From Notospermus geniculatus (Eukaryota; Nemertea; Pilidiophora; Heteronemertea; Lineidae): a DNA stretch of 64,000 bases. The translations under genes were made by a program, and so were the position numbers. Below, piece by piece: positions 1-12,709 of this stretch (position 1 is its first letter; the number at the start of each line of letters is the position of its first letter). The notes under the pieces are model-generated. The model saw only the letters and a program-made list of their open reading frames with translations, made no database searches and was not told the origin of the DNA. The stretch is from assembly GCA_002633025.1 (NCBI GenBank), contig NMRB01000275.1, positions 322,901 to 386,900 of the forward strand, read 5' to 3'.

Positions 1-199
1 TGACTTTAGGCTGATGGTACCATTAACTTCAATGCATTTTCCATTTGGTTAGGTACCATTAGCTTAAAGTCACTTTATGAATAGGCCCCAGGGCCCTGTT
101 TCACAAAGTGACTTTAAGCTAATGGTACCATTTACTCAATGCATTTTCCATTTGGTTAAAGGTACCATTAGCTTAAAGTCACTTTATGAAACAGGCCCC
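1..199. repeat. Two tandem foldback (MITE-like) elements, the first cut by the window edge
   Basis: Positions 91-199 form a foldback. The left arm starts GGGCCCTGTTTCACAAAG and continues GTGACTTTAAGC; the right arm reads back as the complement and ends CACTTTATGAAACAGGCCCC. A short loop around 130-155 contains GCATTTTCCATTTGG. Positions 1-89 are a second copy of the same element lacking its first end. No coding capacity is visible. They lie in the presumed upstream intron of the LCOR-like gene. Confidence 0.8.
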
Positions 200-1327
200 T
201 AACAGATACTAGTAGTCCAAATCCTGCTGTACTCTTCTCTACTCATATCTGGACTAAGTGGCCTGAATTTGGCATCTTGTGCTTCCATGTCAAGTATTTT
301 CTGTGTTATTTCAGTCAGTGATATCAGAATCAGGTGCTCAAGATGACTTTTTTACCAGGAAGTGTCTCTTCCGAACATCTCAACAGCACTGTGGCGTGCA
401 AGGTCTAGAATTAGGGTTAATTAGGAGAACAAATACCAGACACACCCTAGAAACCAAGTGATATTCATCCCATCTTAACATACTCTATATGGTGTAGATG
501 AACTTTCCCATTTGCACATTGCAAAAAGAGTGAAGTTGCTATTCATGCTTATCGCGATACTTAAAAAAATCGTAGCATTCCCCTGGCTTCCATCTATGTA
601 GAGATTGATAAATTTATCTTTCCAAAATCTGCATTGAACACAGACTACATCGCATCCAAACAAGTTAGCATTTAGGCAGTGTAATCAGTCTCTACATACC
701 ACACCGTTGTCATGGTAACACATATGCACAGTCAAGAGTCATTCATTAAGCTGATTGCATTACAAAATAAGGGGACAAAATGAAAGCCTTCCTCTCTGAT
801 CATCAAATGCGGGACACATTTCTTTGTCTGAGAGAAGAATGGTGGTTTTGTTACATACATTATTGTTTGGTCAGTATTCCCCGCTGACAATTAAACTTGT
901 AGAGATGACCCCTTTATATTGATCATATTCATAGCCTGGTTCTTGAGAAATGTATTGTCCACATGATATCTTGGCATTATCCTCTTCAGTTAGGCCAGTG
1001 CTACATAGAACAATGCCAAGTTATCAACCTTTCTCTGGTTTGCTGAACCCAAGCAAGGGTTCTTTCAAAAGTTGTGGAAAAAACACGCCTGAGGTTGAGG
1101 CATCAAGACTACATATTGATGCTGTTTCTGCATCACTATCAGTTTGTGTTTCTGCAGGAAGGAATGACAGCTCCAGGCATGCATATCATGTACATGGACG
1201 TGTAGATACTTAGTAAGTTTCGGGATCATGAAATTGAGATCAACTGTTCCTACTCGAGACAAAACTGTTCAATCTTCTGTGTACGGTACTGTACCCCTCA
1301 CTCTAAAAATTACATTTTTCCTTTCAG
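200..1327 (+). other. Presumed intron upstream of the first visible LCOR-like exon
   Basis: The first recognisable exon at 1328 begins inside a codon, so an upstream exon must exist. I see no stretch here matching the family's expected N-terminal block, so that exon probably lies left of the window. The stretch is AT-rich with no gene-like signal that I can support. Confidence 0.5.
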
Positions 1328-1407
1328 ATCTCGAACCAGATGACGATGAAATCCAAGACTTTACCCCAACAGACCATTGCTTCTATTGCCAAAACAAACT
1401 GTGTCTG
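1328..1407 (+). CDS. LCOR-like: LCOR-like exon with CxxC motif
   Basis: The acceptor TTTCCTTTCAG precedes 1328 and the donor GTAAGT follows 1407. The peptide starts DLEPDDDE and ends HCFYCQNKLCL. The spacing of the acidic residues to the Cys pair matches the second coding block of vertebrate LCORL. It enters with two bases of a split codon and ends in phase 0. Confidence 0.8.
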
Positions 1408-4400
1408 GTAAGTTTAACATCTTCTCTTCAATATATGCTGAAAAAAATTGTCTCTGCTCATGTGTTCTGAATTACGTCTTCTAATTCAACAAGAAATCCC
1501 AACCCTCTGTGTATTTACGATAAATATATCACTGGGTGATAAGAAACCATCAGGCCATCTGCTGCCTCCGCACTCCACCTTGCGATGAAAATAATGCACA
1601 TAAATATGGCTCTATGCACAAATGAAAACATGCTGCAATGTACAAGCAGATCGAGCGATCCCACTTAATCATGATTCATTTCATCGTCCAAATCGTCATA
1701 TTCTTGTACGGTCTGTGCCAGTGATTATTATGTTCATTTTAAACAGCTGAAATTTTCATCGTCTGTACCTCAAGTGTCTTCTGTTGCCATGGCGACCAAT
1801 ATTCTTAGGTATACTTTTGTCCGTAGGATAAAAATGTAATGAAACGAAGAACAAAACGACTGGTTGATATTGCGGGCGGAGGTTGATCGCAATCGCTGGC
1901 ATGTTTATGGCGAGTTATTGATTTAGGATGTGGGAGTCACATTCATGAAATTGTAGAGGACAGATTGTTGGAGATTTTCTGTCTGTGTGCGTGTTCAGCA
2001 TCGTGTTTGATTCATTCGAAAACCATCATTCATTGTTTGGGAGTTCTTGGGAAGTAGTAATTTCGGATTTTTGCTGAGTTTGCTCTGGAGGGAAAGCAGA
2101 AGTGATCAGTAAATAGACTCTATTGGACACTGGTATGTTATATCCAGCATGGTAAAAAACTTTTTCACAGATTATTAGGGCTTTTTTAATCTTTCACCTG
2201 TAAGTGTTCTGTTTCAGCTGTGCTGTAGCTGTTTAATTTCACACTGAAGATGTTTCCATCAGTTAATTTTGCTCATATGTTTTATACTTGTTTTTGGCAT
2301 GCATGTATTTTGCAAACAGTATCGTTTGTCTTCCTAATCCTAGGCCTACTTAGGTCGTTTTGATTACTCCTTGGGTCAGTGTCTAACTTATATATAGGTC
2401 AGTGTGACCTACTTTTCTGTTGATGAAATATCTATATGGCCATTCAGGGCTCAAAATTCCCTGAAGTCCTCCTGTGGCCATTTTTCAGAAAATGGCCACA
2501 GGAGATTGGGCTCTTCTGTGGCCATTTCCAGGCCCTCTGCGGCCATTTCCCAGATTTCAACACTCTGCCTGTGGCCATCTTTGACTGGTCCCCTGTCGTA
2601 ATGCACTGCTTGAAGTGGAGACACATGCTACAATAGAGAACCAGTCTGTGAGAAGGCTAATTTCGTGAACGGAAACCTACACAAGTACCGCAGACTAGTT
2701 CCATAGCTCGTTGGGCATTAAGTATGCACCAAAGGTTGGGATGCATGACAAGGCAGTGAGAACTTACAGCGACAATCCATGGCCGCAGGCAATAGGAGTA
2801 AACGGCGGCAAAATCGCCGTATTCTGCGGCAATTGCCGCGATGGCCGCAGTGAATTTTGAGCCCTGGGCATTTCTATTCAAGTACCGGTAGTCAATTGCA
2901 TGAAATAATAATTTGACCTAAATTGCAAATTGTTGGCAGACTGACCATGAGGTCTACATTGAACCTCCAGGTAAAATGCCTAAAAGTCTCTTTCAAATGA
3001 TCGCTCCCTTTCCAAGCAAAGAACTGCATAAAAGTGGATGACTTTATGAGTGACCTTCACCCAAGCTCCAGAAATAATCGACCACAATAATATCAACTCA
3101 GTCATCCCCATGTCTAAATGTTAGGAGGATTATGAGATGTATGAATCATCAGCATGTTTTATAGCTGGTCTTCATCTAATTTGCATACACAAATCCAGCT
3201 TCCCGAGGTTTTGTCAACATAAAAATGGGCTCCTAGGCAACCATATCATGGATCTTTTGAAAGGAACAGCAGTGACACACGTGACTGTGTTCATGCTATC
3301 ATGACCCCGGCTCAGGATGACCTCCTGAAAGTGAAATCTATGTCTGGCCTGGACATTCTGAAAAAGTTTCGTTGAAAAAGTATGGTGCCACTGCCTAGTA
3401 GAATCGTGTAAAGAAATTTGACACAATGACAAAACCTCATTTCTTCATCTCGTCATATGGTGTATGACAATAGCTACTTTTGTGCATTGTGTTACGTGGC
3501 AGTAAGAATTCCCGATGTCACGGTCCACATTCATCATTATGCATGATTATTATGTGCATTTGTGCACCGAATGATTTTCATTTTAGGCGATATACGGGTA
3601 TTGAAAAATCGGGAACAATGGTCACATTCAGGTCCCTGCTGCATCTGTCGCAGAACAATAGTGGATTATCCAGCTGGGCGCTGGATGAGATTCCATCTCG
3701 TCATGCGGAGTACACCTGGCCTTTGCTTGATTTATTTTCCAAAAGGAGTGATCTGTTTGGTCGTGTCTGAATCCATATTTTCAGAGGCCTCTGCCATGTC
3801 TGCAGGCCTAAGCGATTTCAGGTTATTAAAATGGTGCGCTGTGGTTTTCCTGTGGTTCATAATTTAATAGTGGCGGATTATCTTTTCTTCAATTTCAGCT
3901 GCAGCTCATACCTCGATTCTGTATTTTAAAATCCTCGGCCAACATTGATGTGAGGCCTATTCATGTGTCGTATTGTCCGTCATGTTTGCATTTCCTCCTG
4001 TTGTGTTTATCTTGCCTGTGCATTTCTCATTTCGCGCTCTGCGGTTCTAGGCCTACATGATCGAGGCCTGTTCTCCCTCTTTCTCACTTACAAACCTTTG
4101 TCATTGAAGCGTTGCCAATCTCATTTCTATGTTGGATTACACGTCGAAGACCAGGCCCTACGTATTTCTCACTCGCATTTATTCTCTTGTGATCGATTAT
4201 AATCAAATTGCTAAGATAAGGATACGTGTACTTTGAATGTGCAAGTGTACTTTGCCAAGTGTTTGTTGCACATCTGTTGGTCAACGTAACCTGTTGTTTG
4301 TTCAAGTTTAGATCAAATGTTCTTTTCTCTTCTGACAGGATGGCTCTTCCATCACCAATGGGGATACACATGACCAAGGTAAAATTTTGTATTCTCAGAT

Positions 4401-6792
4401 TCTTGTCTTTTGTTGAATTCATCATTCTCTTTAATGAGCCAGCTGTGTGACAGCCTAATCAGTGAAACCAGACAATCAGATTTTGAATCTTTTATCTTTC
4501 TCTAAAAAAAATCAGCCACAGCGCTTCAGTATTACAAAATAATCAATAAATTTGTCTCTGTGCTTATTGGCATCACTTTCAATTTCACAATAAACGCGAC
4601 AGGCCCGTGGGGCATTGTGTAATATTTTAGGGAGATTCATAAAATCTTTATGAATACTGAAAGGTTCGAAGTTTATTTGGAAGTATTATGTTTCACCAAT
4701 ACATTATTTTTTTTCAAAAAGGTATTGAATTGCAGGGCTGAGCACCTAATGGCATTGCACTGTAGAGTGTCATGTCTAACGGCTTTTAAATACAACAAAA
4801 GAGGAAAGAATAACTTCTTTGGGAAAATCTGGGGAATTGTTGAAGATGCCCCTCTTTCATGAATTTCTTCTTCTTTTCAGGGGGTCTTGTTCCTGGAAAT
4901 TTCCCCGGTTACTTCCTCGAGAATGGTGATGGTCCTCTAGATCTGAGTGCTGCCACTGGATCACCACTGGTTGATGATGTCTGTGTCCCGCAACCAAAGG
5001 CCCACATTGAACTCAAAGTACCACAGATAAAGAAAAATGAGTGAGTAACAGGTGATAGAGTCACCTGCATTCTGATGTCATCATGTGAGGTTTTACCCAA
5101 AATAGCCACACGCCAACAATAACCTGAGCTGTGTATAGCAGATTTATTTTTCACATTTTGCAAGTCATGTGAAGTTATTATCCTCTCAGTGCTCCCTATT
5201 TCAATACGTCGCAGCAGATTGAACAAGAAATTGAGTGACTCCTTTCTTACTTCAGGAAAATAAAACGTGATGGTGGAAAACGACAATACACAGAAGAAGA
5301 ACTCCACGCTGCGGTTCAAGAGATACGCGACGGAAAGATTGGTACGAGACGTGCAGCAGTGCTTTATGGGATACCACGATCAACTCTACGCAACAAAATC
5401 TACAAAATGGATGTTGAGGATGCCAATCCCACGAAGGCATTGACGATGGGTGATCTTTTACAGAATGGAAATACAGCTCTGGCGCTTGGCCTCACAAATG
5501 GAAATTTCACTGAATTCGACTCATGGGAGCAAAAACTAGAAATGATAAGGCGTAAACATAACTTGCAGTCATTTGGTAGTTTTAGCCTGTCCGATTACAG
5601 ACTATTGCAGGAGGAACTGGATTTAAACAAACTGCCATTTGCCCATGAGTTAAAATTGCCATTTTTGCCTGAGTTGGTGAGGAAGATGGCAGAACAGCGA
5701 ATGCAGATGGAAAGAGGGAAAGTATCAAATGATGACAACAATGATGAGGAGGATGACGAAGACGACAATGACGTAGCCAATTTGTCCCAGAATTCAGCAG
5801 GTTTCTCGCAGTGCGTCAATCTGAAAATTCCGTCCTATAAGCCGTCTCGTCCGGAGGATGGCTCGGAGGCAATATCAGCTATTGGCTATAATAACGGGTT
5901 GGAAAGCAGCCTAGCACAAGAGGTTGCATCGTCTAATCGCATCGGAGAGACTCTAAAAGAAATTATCACAAAGACAATTACAGAAAAGATACGTTCTCGT
6001 TTTACATTGGGTTCATATGGCCCACTTGGGGGCTTTTTGAATGGCACTGAAGAGCCCCAAATACAGAAAATTTTGCCGCAAGCTCCACAACCTACGCCAC
6101 CACCAGCAAAGCGCATCAGGCCAAAGCCCCCAGGCACAAACAAATCAACAACTTCATCATCAAGTTCCGGATCCACTGACAAACCAGAGAAGAAAACCCG
6201 TCCAAAACGTGGACAATATCGAAAATACAACAATCAGTTGCTAATGGAAGCTGTGCGTGCTGTACAACGTGGCGAAATGAGTGTTCACCGCGCAGGGAGC
6301 TATTTTGGTGTCCCACATTCCACTCTGGAGTATAAGGTGAAAGAGCGCCATCTTTTGAGGAAGAAGAAGAAAGAACAGGAAAAGGCTGCACAAATGGGTT
6401 CAGGGACTAGTAGCACCCCCACAACTAGTCAGTCACCAACTAAGTCACAAGCTACTACCACGCCAACAGCTGTCACAGCAACAGGTCAAGTGCAATATCA
6501 AGCATCTAGTCAAGCTGTGTTTCCTAGTCCAATGCCATTTCTAGCCTGGCCTATGGAGGGCGCTGCTGCAGCATTCTTACCTACTCCTGGTCTAGTCCTA
6601 CAGAATGGTATGTCATTGGCTGATCCAGCTGAAATGGTCCACCAATCAGGTTTCGCGCTCAGCACTCCCGCGTCTGAGTTGCTCAAGAAGTTGCAACAGA
6701 AGGTACAGGCTGGCGTGGTGTTCCCTGGACAAACAGAAAATGGCGAGGCCTACAATGAAGCGGAAAGCAGCAGTACCTCAAAAGGTGATTGA
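1328..6792 (+). CDS. LCOR-like: LCOR/LCORL-E93 (Mblk-1)-type transcriptional co-regulator, 5' end missing
   Basis: Exons 1328-1407, 4340-4379, 4881-5040 and 5256-6792 join in frame (phases 2 nt in, 0, 1, 2; stop TGA 6790-6792) into about 605 residues. All introns are GT-AG. Seen in order: an acidic block followed by a CxxC motif (HCFYC), matching the Cys exon of vertebrate LCOR/LCORL; a PLDLS motif (4934-4948), the CtBP-binding consensus; a first Pipsqueak HTH (about residues 100-150, ending GIPRSTLRNKIYK); a 15-residue acidic run (about 5728-5772); a low-complexity Pro/Ser/Thr linker; and a second Pipsqueak HTH (about 411-462, GVPHSTLEYKVKERHLL), the form typical of LCOR. Family knowledge: nuclear DNA-binding co-regulators of hormone-receptor targets; insect E93 directs adult metamorphosis. 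No LXXLL receptor box is visible in these exons. The start codon and first exon(s) are outside the window or unrecognised. Confidence 0.88.
1408..4339 (+). other. LCOR-like intron
   Basis: A 2.9-kb intron between the CxxC exon and a 40-bp exon. It contains the terminal-inverted-repeat element at 2445-2866. Elsewhere I see no repeats or RNA genes that I can name. Confidence 0.7.
2445..2866. mobile_element. Non-autonomous DNA transposon with 15-bp perfect TIRs
   Basis: The ends are CAGGGCTCAAAATTC (2445-2459) and its exact complement GAATTTTGAGCCCTG (2852-2866). CAGGG...CCCTG ends are common in hAT-type elements. The interior has repeated TGTGGCCATTT-like words on the left and GCCGC-rich words on the right, and no transposase. 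The flanks (GGCCATT / GGCATTT) are similar but not an exact target duplication. It sits inside the LCOR-like intron. Confidence 0.75.
4340..4379 (+). CDS. LCOR-like: LCOR-like 40-bp exon
   Basis: The acceptor TTCTGACAG and donor GTAAAA flank a 40-base exon that keeps frame from the previous exon (phase 0) to the next (phase 1) and codes DGSSITNGDTHDQ. It is small and poorly conserved, so it is supported mainly by splice sites and phase. Confidence 0.65.
4881..5040 (+). CDS. LCOR-like: LCOR-like exon with CtBP-binding PLDLS motif
   Basis: The acceptor CTTCTTTTCAG and donor GTGAGT bound this exon. It encodes GDGPLDLSAATGS; PLDLS (4934-4948) is the PxDLS motif that recruits CtBP corepressors, also present in LCOR. 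The end codes LKVPQIKKNE and splits the last Glu codon, which the next exon completes. Confidence 0.85.
5256..6792 (+). CDS. LCOR-like: LCOR-like terminal exon with two Pipsqueak HTH domains
   Basis: This large 3' exon starts after CTTACTTCAG and runs open to TGA at 6790-6792. The first HTH lies at about 5281-5410 and the second at about 6205-6360. Between them are an acidic stretch (about 5728-5772), a conserved-looking NLKIPSYKPSRP block and a basic, Ser-rich linker. After the second HTH the tail is Ser/Thr/Gln/Ala-rich and ends near SELLKKLQQKV. Vertebrate LCOR has only one such domain; arthropod E93/Mblk-1 has two. Confidence 0.88.
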
Positions 6793-9700
6793 TGGATTGC
6801 GCAGTTACTGCGAAGATGCATGCATTTTTCTGTAGTCTAGTGTGTGGTGTGGTCATCACTTTTCTATCACCGTTTTTGTGGTTGAACCAAACACTTGTAG
6901 GTGCCTTCACATTTTGTAAACGACCCTTCCATGCCTTGTAGACATTGTCACGTTTACCCAGGAGATTTACAGGTATTTTCACATGTCAAAGCCAGTTTTT
7001 CTGGTCATTTTGAAATCCGCCGTGTCAGAATTGAAGTCTCGCTGCTGATGTTGGATATTTGAATATTGAAGGCCTTCTGTGAAGACCTCAAACCCTCTGG
7101 AAGAATAGTTGGTTTCCACTTGGTCGACAGTTTCTTCCAAAGATGTTTTTCAGTCAAGTAATCATTGATATGAGTGTAAAGTGGCCATTCCGCGTTTCTC
7201 TGAACTTCACTCTTCAAGCATCAAGTTGTAAAATGCCATGGGTAGTACCGGTACTTCAGTTTTTACATGGTGGAAAAAATGTCAATGGTATTGGCTTTTT
7301 CAAGGCCCCCTCACCAGATTTGTGTTCGTGGTTTGTGTGATATGCCTGCTACATACATATTATAAATAATTAATTGTTATCAAAGTACATGACATATCTT
7401 CCTGTGTCTTAGATGTAACTTACCTTTTCAGAAAACATAACGACCTGAATGACTCCTCTATTAATTGAACGTGGTGGCAATCACTGATTTAACCTTTAAA
7501 AGACCGAGCCATTTGAAAACATTTGAGAAAAGTTGGTATTTGTTCCGTCATCAAGCCTGTAAACCAGTTATGGTACCATTGAAAAAGTCTCTCCAAAGAG
7601 TTTTTGTTGAGTACTCACACTAGAAATCAATCTTGTTTATTTATGCTAACACATATAATGCATTTACAATCCATACCGATCTTGATATTGAGGGCATCTG
7701 GAGAACTGAGGGTCCTTGAAGGGTTAAAGAAGTGATGCCATACCATGCAAACAGAATTCTTAAAAACAATTGAACCATAGAAGAGTGCTAGCAATTTATT
7801 TGTCGGTCCAGATGGTGCAGGCTAATGGATATATTCCACAACACCTCATCTGAGGATTTGTTGCAGATTTCGAGCCTAAAAGCTCACATGTTTCTTCTGT
7901 AGTCTGTGTGGTGCTCCTGTTTGGGGTGCAGGGCTATCTGGGGGGTTGGGGTTCACAGCATTTTTTGAAAGGGGTTCATTGGAAAAACAATAGACTGAGA
8001 TGAAAATCATTGTTTGACCTGTCATTTTCTAGTCATTTATGCATAGTAACATATGCAAATCACCTAAAATGCTAGCTATTTTGTAAAATATACACAATTT
8101 TCCACAATTTGTGGAAAGTTCCAAAATATCATGACGATATATTATGTAATTTGTCGTAGCATTTATATGAAGATTCATATAAACTCAATATTTATGGTTA
8201 TCAGTAATCACAAATTCAAATATTTTCGTTTTTCTGATGGATAATTTTGTTGGTGGTATTCGTATGATGCTATATTGTAAAAATTGTGGATTTCTGTGTG
8301 CAATGTTTTGGAGAACTGGCATAAAATATAATGTGACAAACAAATTTCCATTGGAAACTTGCCCTGAACCTAATCCTTTAAATTGTATAGGGAAAATGTA
8401 ATTGATTTTCAAAGTATCATGACAGTGGTGTGTAGAATAATTGGCTCCAAATTTGATGTAAGACTAGATCTGGATATTTCAGTTGTGTGTTTTGTTGATA
8501 TCGGGCATTTTGGATGGAATTCCTTTGTGTTTTAAAGGTACTTAAATAAGAATGATACCTTCCTGATGTGTTTAGGAGGTAAGACACCATGCTGGTCTTC
8601 AGTGGGAGAGGTAAGTATGAATATTGAATTAATTGTAAAAAAGAATCAATTATTGATGATTTGTTGAGAAAAACAGGAGTGAATTTCAATTCTAGTAAGA
8701 TGATTGAATGACTTTGAAAGGTCAGCGGCTTGTGACTGTGACTCATATGTTTATATATGACATAAGTCCTACATTTGACTATTTTTATGCTGGTACCTCC
8801 TTCAGGATTTGACAAAAATAGCTTGTGGGTTCTAAATTTGGATTGTTCCATTCAAGAGGGAATGAAAATTAAAAGGTGACATTTTGCTATTTAACTTATG
8901 ATTAAAGTCAATCTCATTTGTGGAGCCGTGACTAACGCATGGATTGGACGAGTAGTATGGTGTTAATCCCTCAAGGGATGTTACATGATCCTTCCATTAA
9001 TATCGGCCATTTTCAGAAAATATTAAGAAAATATCAAAGATCATTTTATTCTTCGCAAACTGGGTACGCCCAGAAATTTTTGAGTGTGGGGTGACCTGGG
9101 CCTGAATTTCATGTAAATTTGTTAAATATTGCACCCCATGCCAACATTACATGTATTGCAATGAAATTCACTTTTCATAAAATTATGGACACATGTAGTT
9201 CATTGGCACCAGATTCAACCAACTCTCATGTGAGGCTGAATTTTCATCAAGCTATAACTGCCGACTTGCCAGGTCTATCTGTCACAGCGGCATGCCCAAA
9301 AAAGCTTGTACAGTCTGGTGCGGGCTGATATGTAGGCCTAGCACAAATTCTAAAAAGGTAGGTATGCCCCTTGGTCTTATAATGTGAATTGTGACAGATT
9401 GGCCTTCACAAAGACATCGATCTCTGTCTCTGATCTCTTGAGTTCTCAGTGGAAACATCTGACTCATTGTCATTGCCATGAGGTTTATGGAGGGGAGAGG
9501 GTGGATTCATCAAGCTGGGGAAAAGTTCAGACCTGAAAAACTGCCTCTGTGTTTATTCACTTCATGAACCTGTGAACACTAACACCATTTAAAACCGCCA
9601 TCAGATTCAGTGCAATTGTCAAATCAGTTGATTACTTTGAAAAATGACACTTCATATAAGGTGCTGACACTTCCTCTGTTTATATAAATATCTATTAAGT

Positions 9701-10540
9701 TATTTTTCTTTTATTTCACTGCCACACTACTATGGCTTGTGCTCACTTGCTGCCATCTTGAATCTCATTCTTTCTCAATTTCCTTTCTGTGCAATATTCT
9801 CTCGTGGAAGTGGGTCACTCAGAATTGAAGCCCTCCATGCTGGAACCAGTTATGTCATTTTTTCATGTTTTTCCATAAGTTTTTATTGGTAAAGTATACA
9901 GAATGGTGATTATTTTCTATTCCTAGAGTATGCAAAGTACATGTACTTTGACTATTTTAAATCAGGGTCCCTGGCCTGAACTTTGAAACAAATGACTTGA
10001 CTGCTTCTTGCAGTGAGGGATTCAGTTGTAGAACTCATTCACTCCTGAACATCACCCTTCCTTAATGTGCTGAACAAAATGTTTCAATCAAATGAACTTC
10101 CTTGTCCAAAATCTGGATATATTGGTAACAATCGGTTCATAGCCATAATTACCAGTACATTTGTAAGCCTATTTTGGTTGCTTCTGGTCATTATTTCAGA
10201 GGAGGAGTTTAAGATTTCTACCTTTTCTGTGGCATTTATATTCTATCTCAAATATTCTTATTTTGTTGCATTTTCATGCAAATATCTATCTGTACTTCTG
10301 TCTAGGTCCAAGATACTAGTCACTAACATATTCACCCATTGAGAGCAACCTAAGTGGATAAATAGAATTTTTGTTCTAATCAGTTGTGTGGTTTGAAAGT
10401 TATTAATAACTTGATCAGTTAAAACCAAAGAGTATACTATAGTATCATTTTGACATTGTGTGATTACATTTTGTACGGAACATTCAAAGCGATATGGCAT
10501 CCTATCTCAAATATTAGTAGTACTGGGTATTCACTTTGAT
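6793..10540. other. LCOR-like 3' flank and intergenic DNA
   Basis: AT-rich sequence downstream of the stop codon. The proximal part is presumably 3' UTR, but no convincing AATAAA stands close to the stop. A minus-strand open frame of 144 codons at 8417-8851 has no recognisable motif. No other feature is supported. Confidence 0.5.
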
Positions 10541-11021
10541 CATAAAGGAATCAACCATAAAGGTTTAACTGCGAACGATGAGCTTACTGAGGGATACACT
10601 TCCTATGTTGCCACCAGATGTCTCTTACTGCCTGAATTTTGGCTTTACGTAATAGGCACGAGCTTCAACTTTTTTTGTGGTAAAGAGGTACATGAACCTG
10701 CCAACATGATGCTTTGAATTCCATTTCTGACGATAACTGAGCTATTTTCAGCACAATTAGTGTTCCGTGTACAAATGTACGTCAGCCTATTCAAATGTAC
10801 ACCGATGACCCTGAACACACATCGTTCGTGGGGTTCTCATTAATTCAGTCCTTTTGAATCATACTATCAACTAGTCGGAATTCAACAAAATTTGCAGTAA
10901 ACATGCAGAAGGGTCTTGCCTATCATATGCAATGCAATTCTGTTGCGTTTTAAAGGGATATTGTCCACATTTATAAAATGCTAAATTTGTCAGTTGAACC
11001 TTTATGGTTGATTCCTTTATG
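10541..11021. mobile_element. Non-autonomous DNA transposon, copy A, with 7-bp TSD
   Basis: The element begins CATAAAGGAATCAACCATAA and ends in the near complement, finishing GATTCCTTTATG. It is flanked by a perfect 7-bp direct repeat CTTTGAT (10534-10540 and 11022-11028). The interior lacks a transposase. A second copy of the same family lies in opposite orientation at 48420-48919 with its own 7-bp duplication. Such duplications are atypical for hAT (8 bp); Dada elements (6-7 bp) are one possibility, but the superfamily cannot be assigned without a transposase. Confidence 0.88.
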
Positions 11022-11580
11022 CTTTGATTAAATAGCCATGACTATTATTTTTTGGTTAGTGACTTCCAAATTTCCTTTTGTTTTCCTTCACATATTGAAC
11101 AGACTATAACCATATCTGAGAAATCAACACATGATCACTGCTGTGTAATCATCATCATCTACACTGGAAACTGCCATTCCATACTCTTTTGAAAATAACA
11201 AGGATATAGAAAATTACAAAGTCTTATGTAATTAATCCAAGACTAGTCATAATTCGTATTTATTTGAGATGCGACCGGTTGCCATAGCAACTTATTAGAA
11301 ATAGATTTAATTCAATTAATGTATATTGAATAGGTGTGCAGGCTGTTGTGCATGGTATTCTGTCATCATATTTGCGAGGTGTCAATTTGAGAAGGTATGG
11401 AATTGTAGCAGGTTTCTCTTTTGCATTTTACGGTAATCTGTCCGGTGTGAGTTTCAAAAAACACTGCTGCCTCTGGCACTTGTAATTCATCTGCAACAAA
11501 AATAACTCTTTCCTTTTGCTTTAGTCATGCATTTATCGTTCAAAATTTCCTTATTTTTTATTTTATAACGTTCTTAGTTT

Positions 11581-12704
11581 CAAGCCATAAATCAGGTCTT
11601 CAACCATCATGCCGTTCAACACTCAAATGGCTGATTTTAAGCTCCAACTCTCAGATTTTAAGCTGGCTGCATGGTATGTGTTCATGTCGCACATCTTTGA
11701 CACGCTTACACGACAAGGGTTATGAAAGGACATTTCCAACCCAATATGTTGTTCCGTACATACTAATTTGTGTATCCTAATTATATCTTATTTGCAGTTT
11801 GATTAAGCAGAATCCTTTGGTTTATATCATGGTAACAAGCCTGAAAATAAGTGGGTGGCAAGGACATTGTCCGGCACCAAACTGTCATTTGTCAGGCACC
11901 AGGCAGTTGCTGCCTGACAAAATGTCAGGCACCAATTCCAAGTCTGTACATAGATAATCCATTACATGTCAGGCAGTTAATCCCAAGTGTCTGGCACAAA
12001 ACAAACTCTGTCTGCCACTTTGTCAGGTGCCTATAAAAAACATTATTTTCAGGCTTGTGGTAATGATGAAACAGAGCACAGGTATAGAAAGACTGACACT
12101 ACTCGGAATAGGGGGACACTTCTAGGGAGAAAACTAGATAGTGATCATGGTGAAAATGTAGCACTGTTTCTGTGCCGTGCCTGAACATGCAGTTGATCAA
12201 TCCTGAAAATCATGCTCGAGCGGGAGTGTGACTTCTTACTTCATGCTGATGACCTCTGCAGCATTGATTGATACACTCACTGGGAAATGGGAGTGAACCT
12301 CACGAATTATTGCACGAAAGAATCTGTCACGTAAACTTGGAACAAGAGGGAAGCCACGCTCTTGCCCTGATTATATGGTAAACATATCACTCCATGAGCC
12401 AATCAACTACCTTGCAAAAGACGAGCTGCCTATTTGTGAAAAAAATACTGGGGTTAGAAGCATGGAACATGTTGTGCATGGGGAGGGGAGGTCCATGTTA
12501 AGTTATGGATGGATTTGATAAGCTGCACATTGCAAACTAACAAATGCCAAAATGTTTTTCTGTTGGTTCCAGAAGGTCAGATTACAGCAGAACAGAAACC
12601 TTGGGTTCTCGATATCTGTCGAAACTGTGCAATAACATCACTTTAGACAGAAATGCAGCATTTCAAAATTGTTTAGCCTAACATATGGCGTGTCTGTAGA
12701 TTTA
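11581..12704 (+). repeat. 1.13-kb tandem duplication, copy 1
   Basis: The sequence beginning CAAGCCATAAATCAGG recurs at 12710 in the same order and orientation (offset 1129 bp) and runs to the TGTCTGTAGATTTA near each end. Copy 1 has about 37 bp around 11991-12027 that copy 2 lacks. No gene-like frame is shared by both copies beyond short open frames. Confidence 0.92.
11835..12058. mobile_element. Foldback element with TIR ACAAGCCTGAAAATAA, copy 1
   Basis: ACAAGCCTGAAAATAA (11835-11850) is repeated as its complement TTATTTTCAGGCTTGT (12043-12058). The interior is built from short words GTCAGGCACC and TGCCTGAC in both orientations. It lies in both tandem copies, so it predates that duplication. 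Confidence 0.75.
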
Positions 12705-12709
12705 AGTTA

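Noticed and set aside
315-402. Candidate upstream LCOR-like exon (after TGTTATTTCAG)
   Set aside because: The donor is weak (GTCTAG), the encoded peptide does not resemble the family's N-terminal block, and the exit phase cannot be shown to fit exon 1328.
8417-8851. 144-codon minus-strand open frame
   Set aside because: No motif, no plausible splice context, AT-rich composition like its surroundings; most likely chance.
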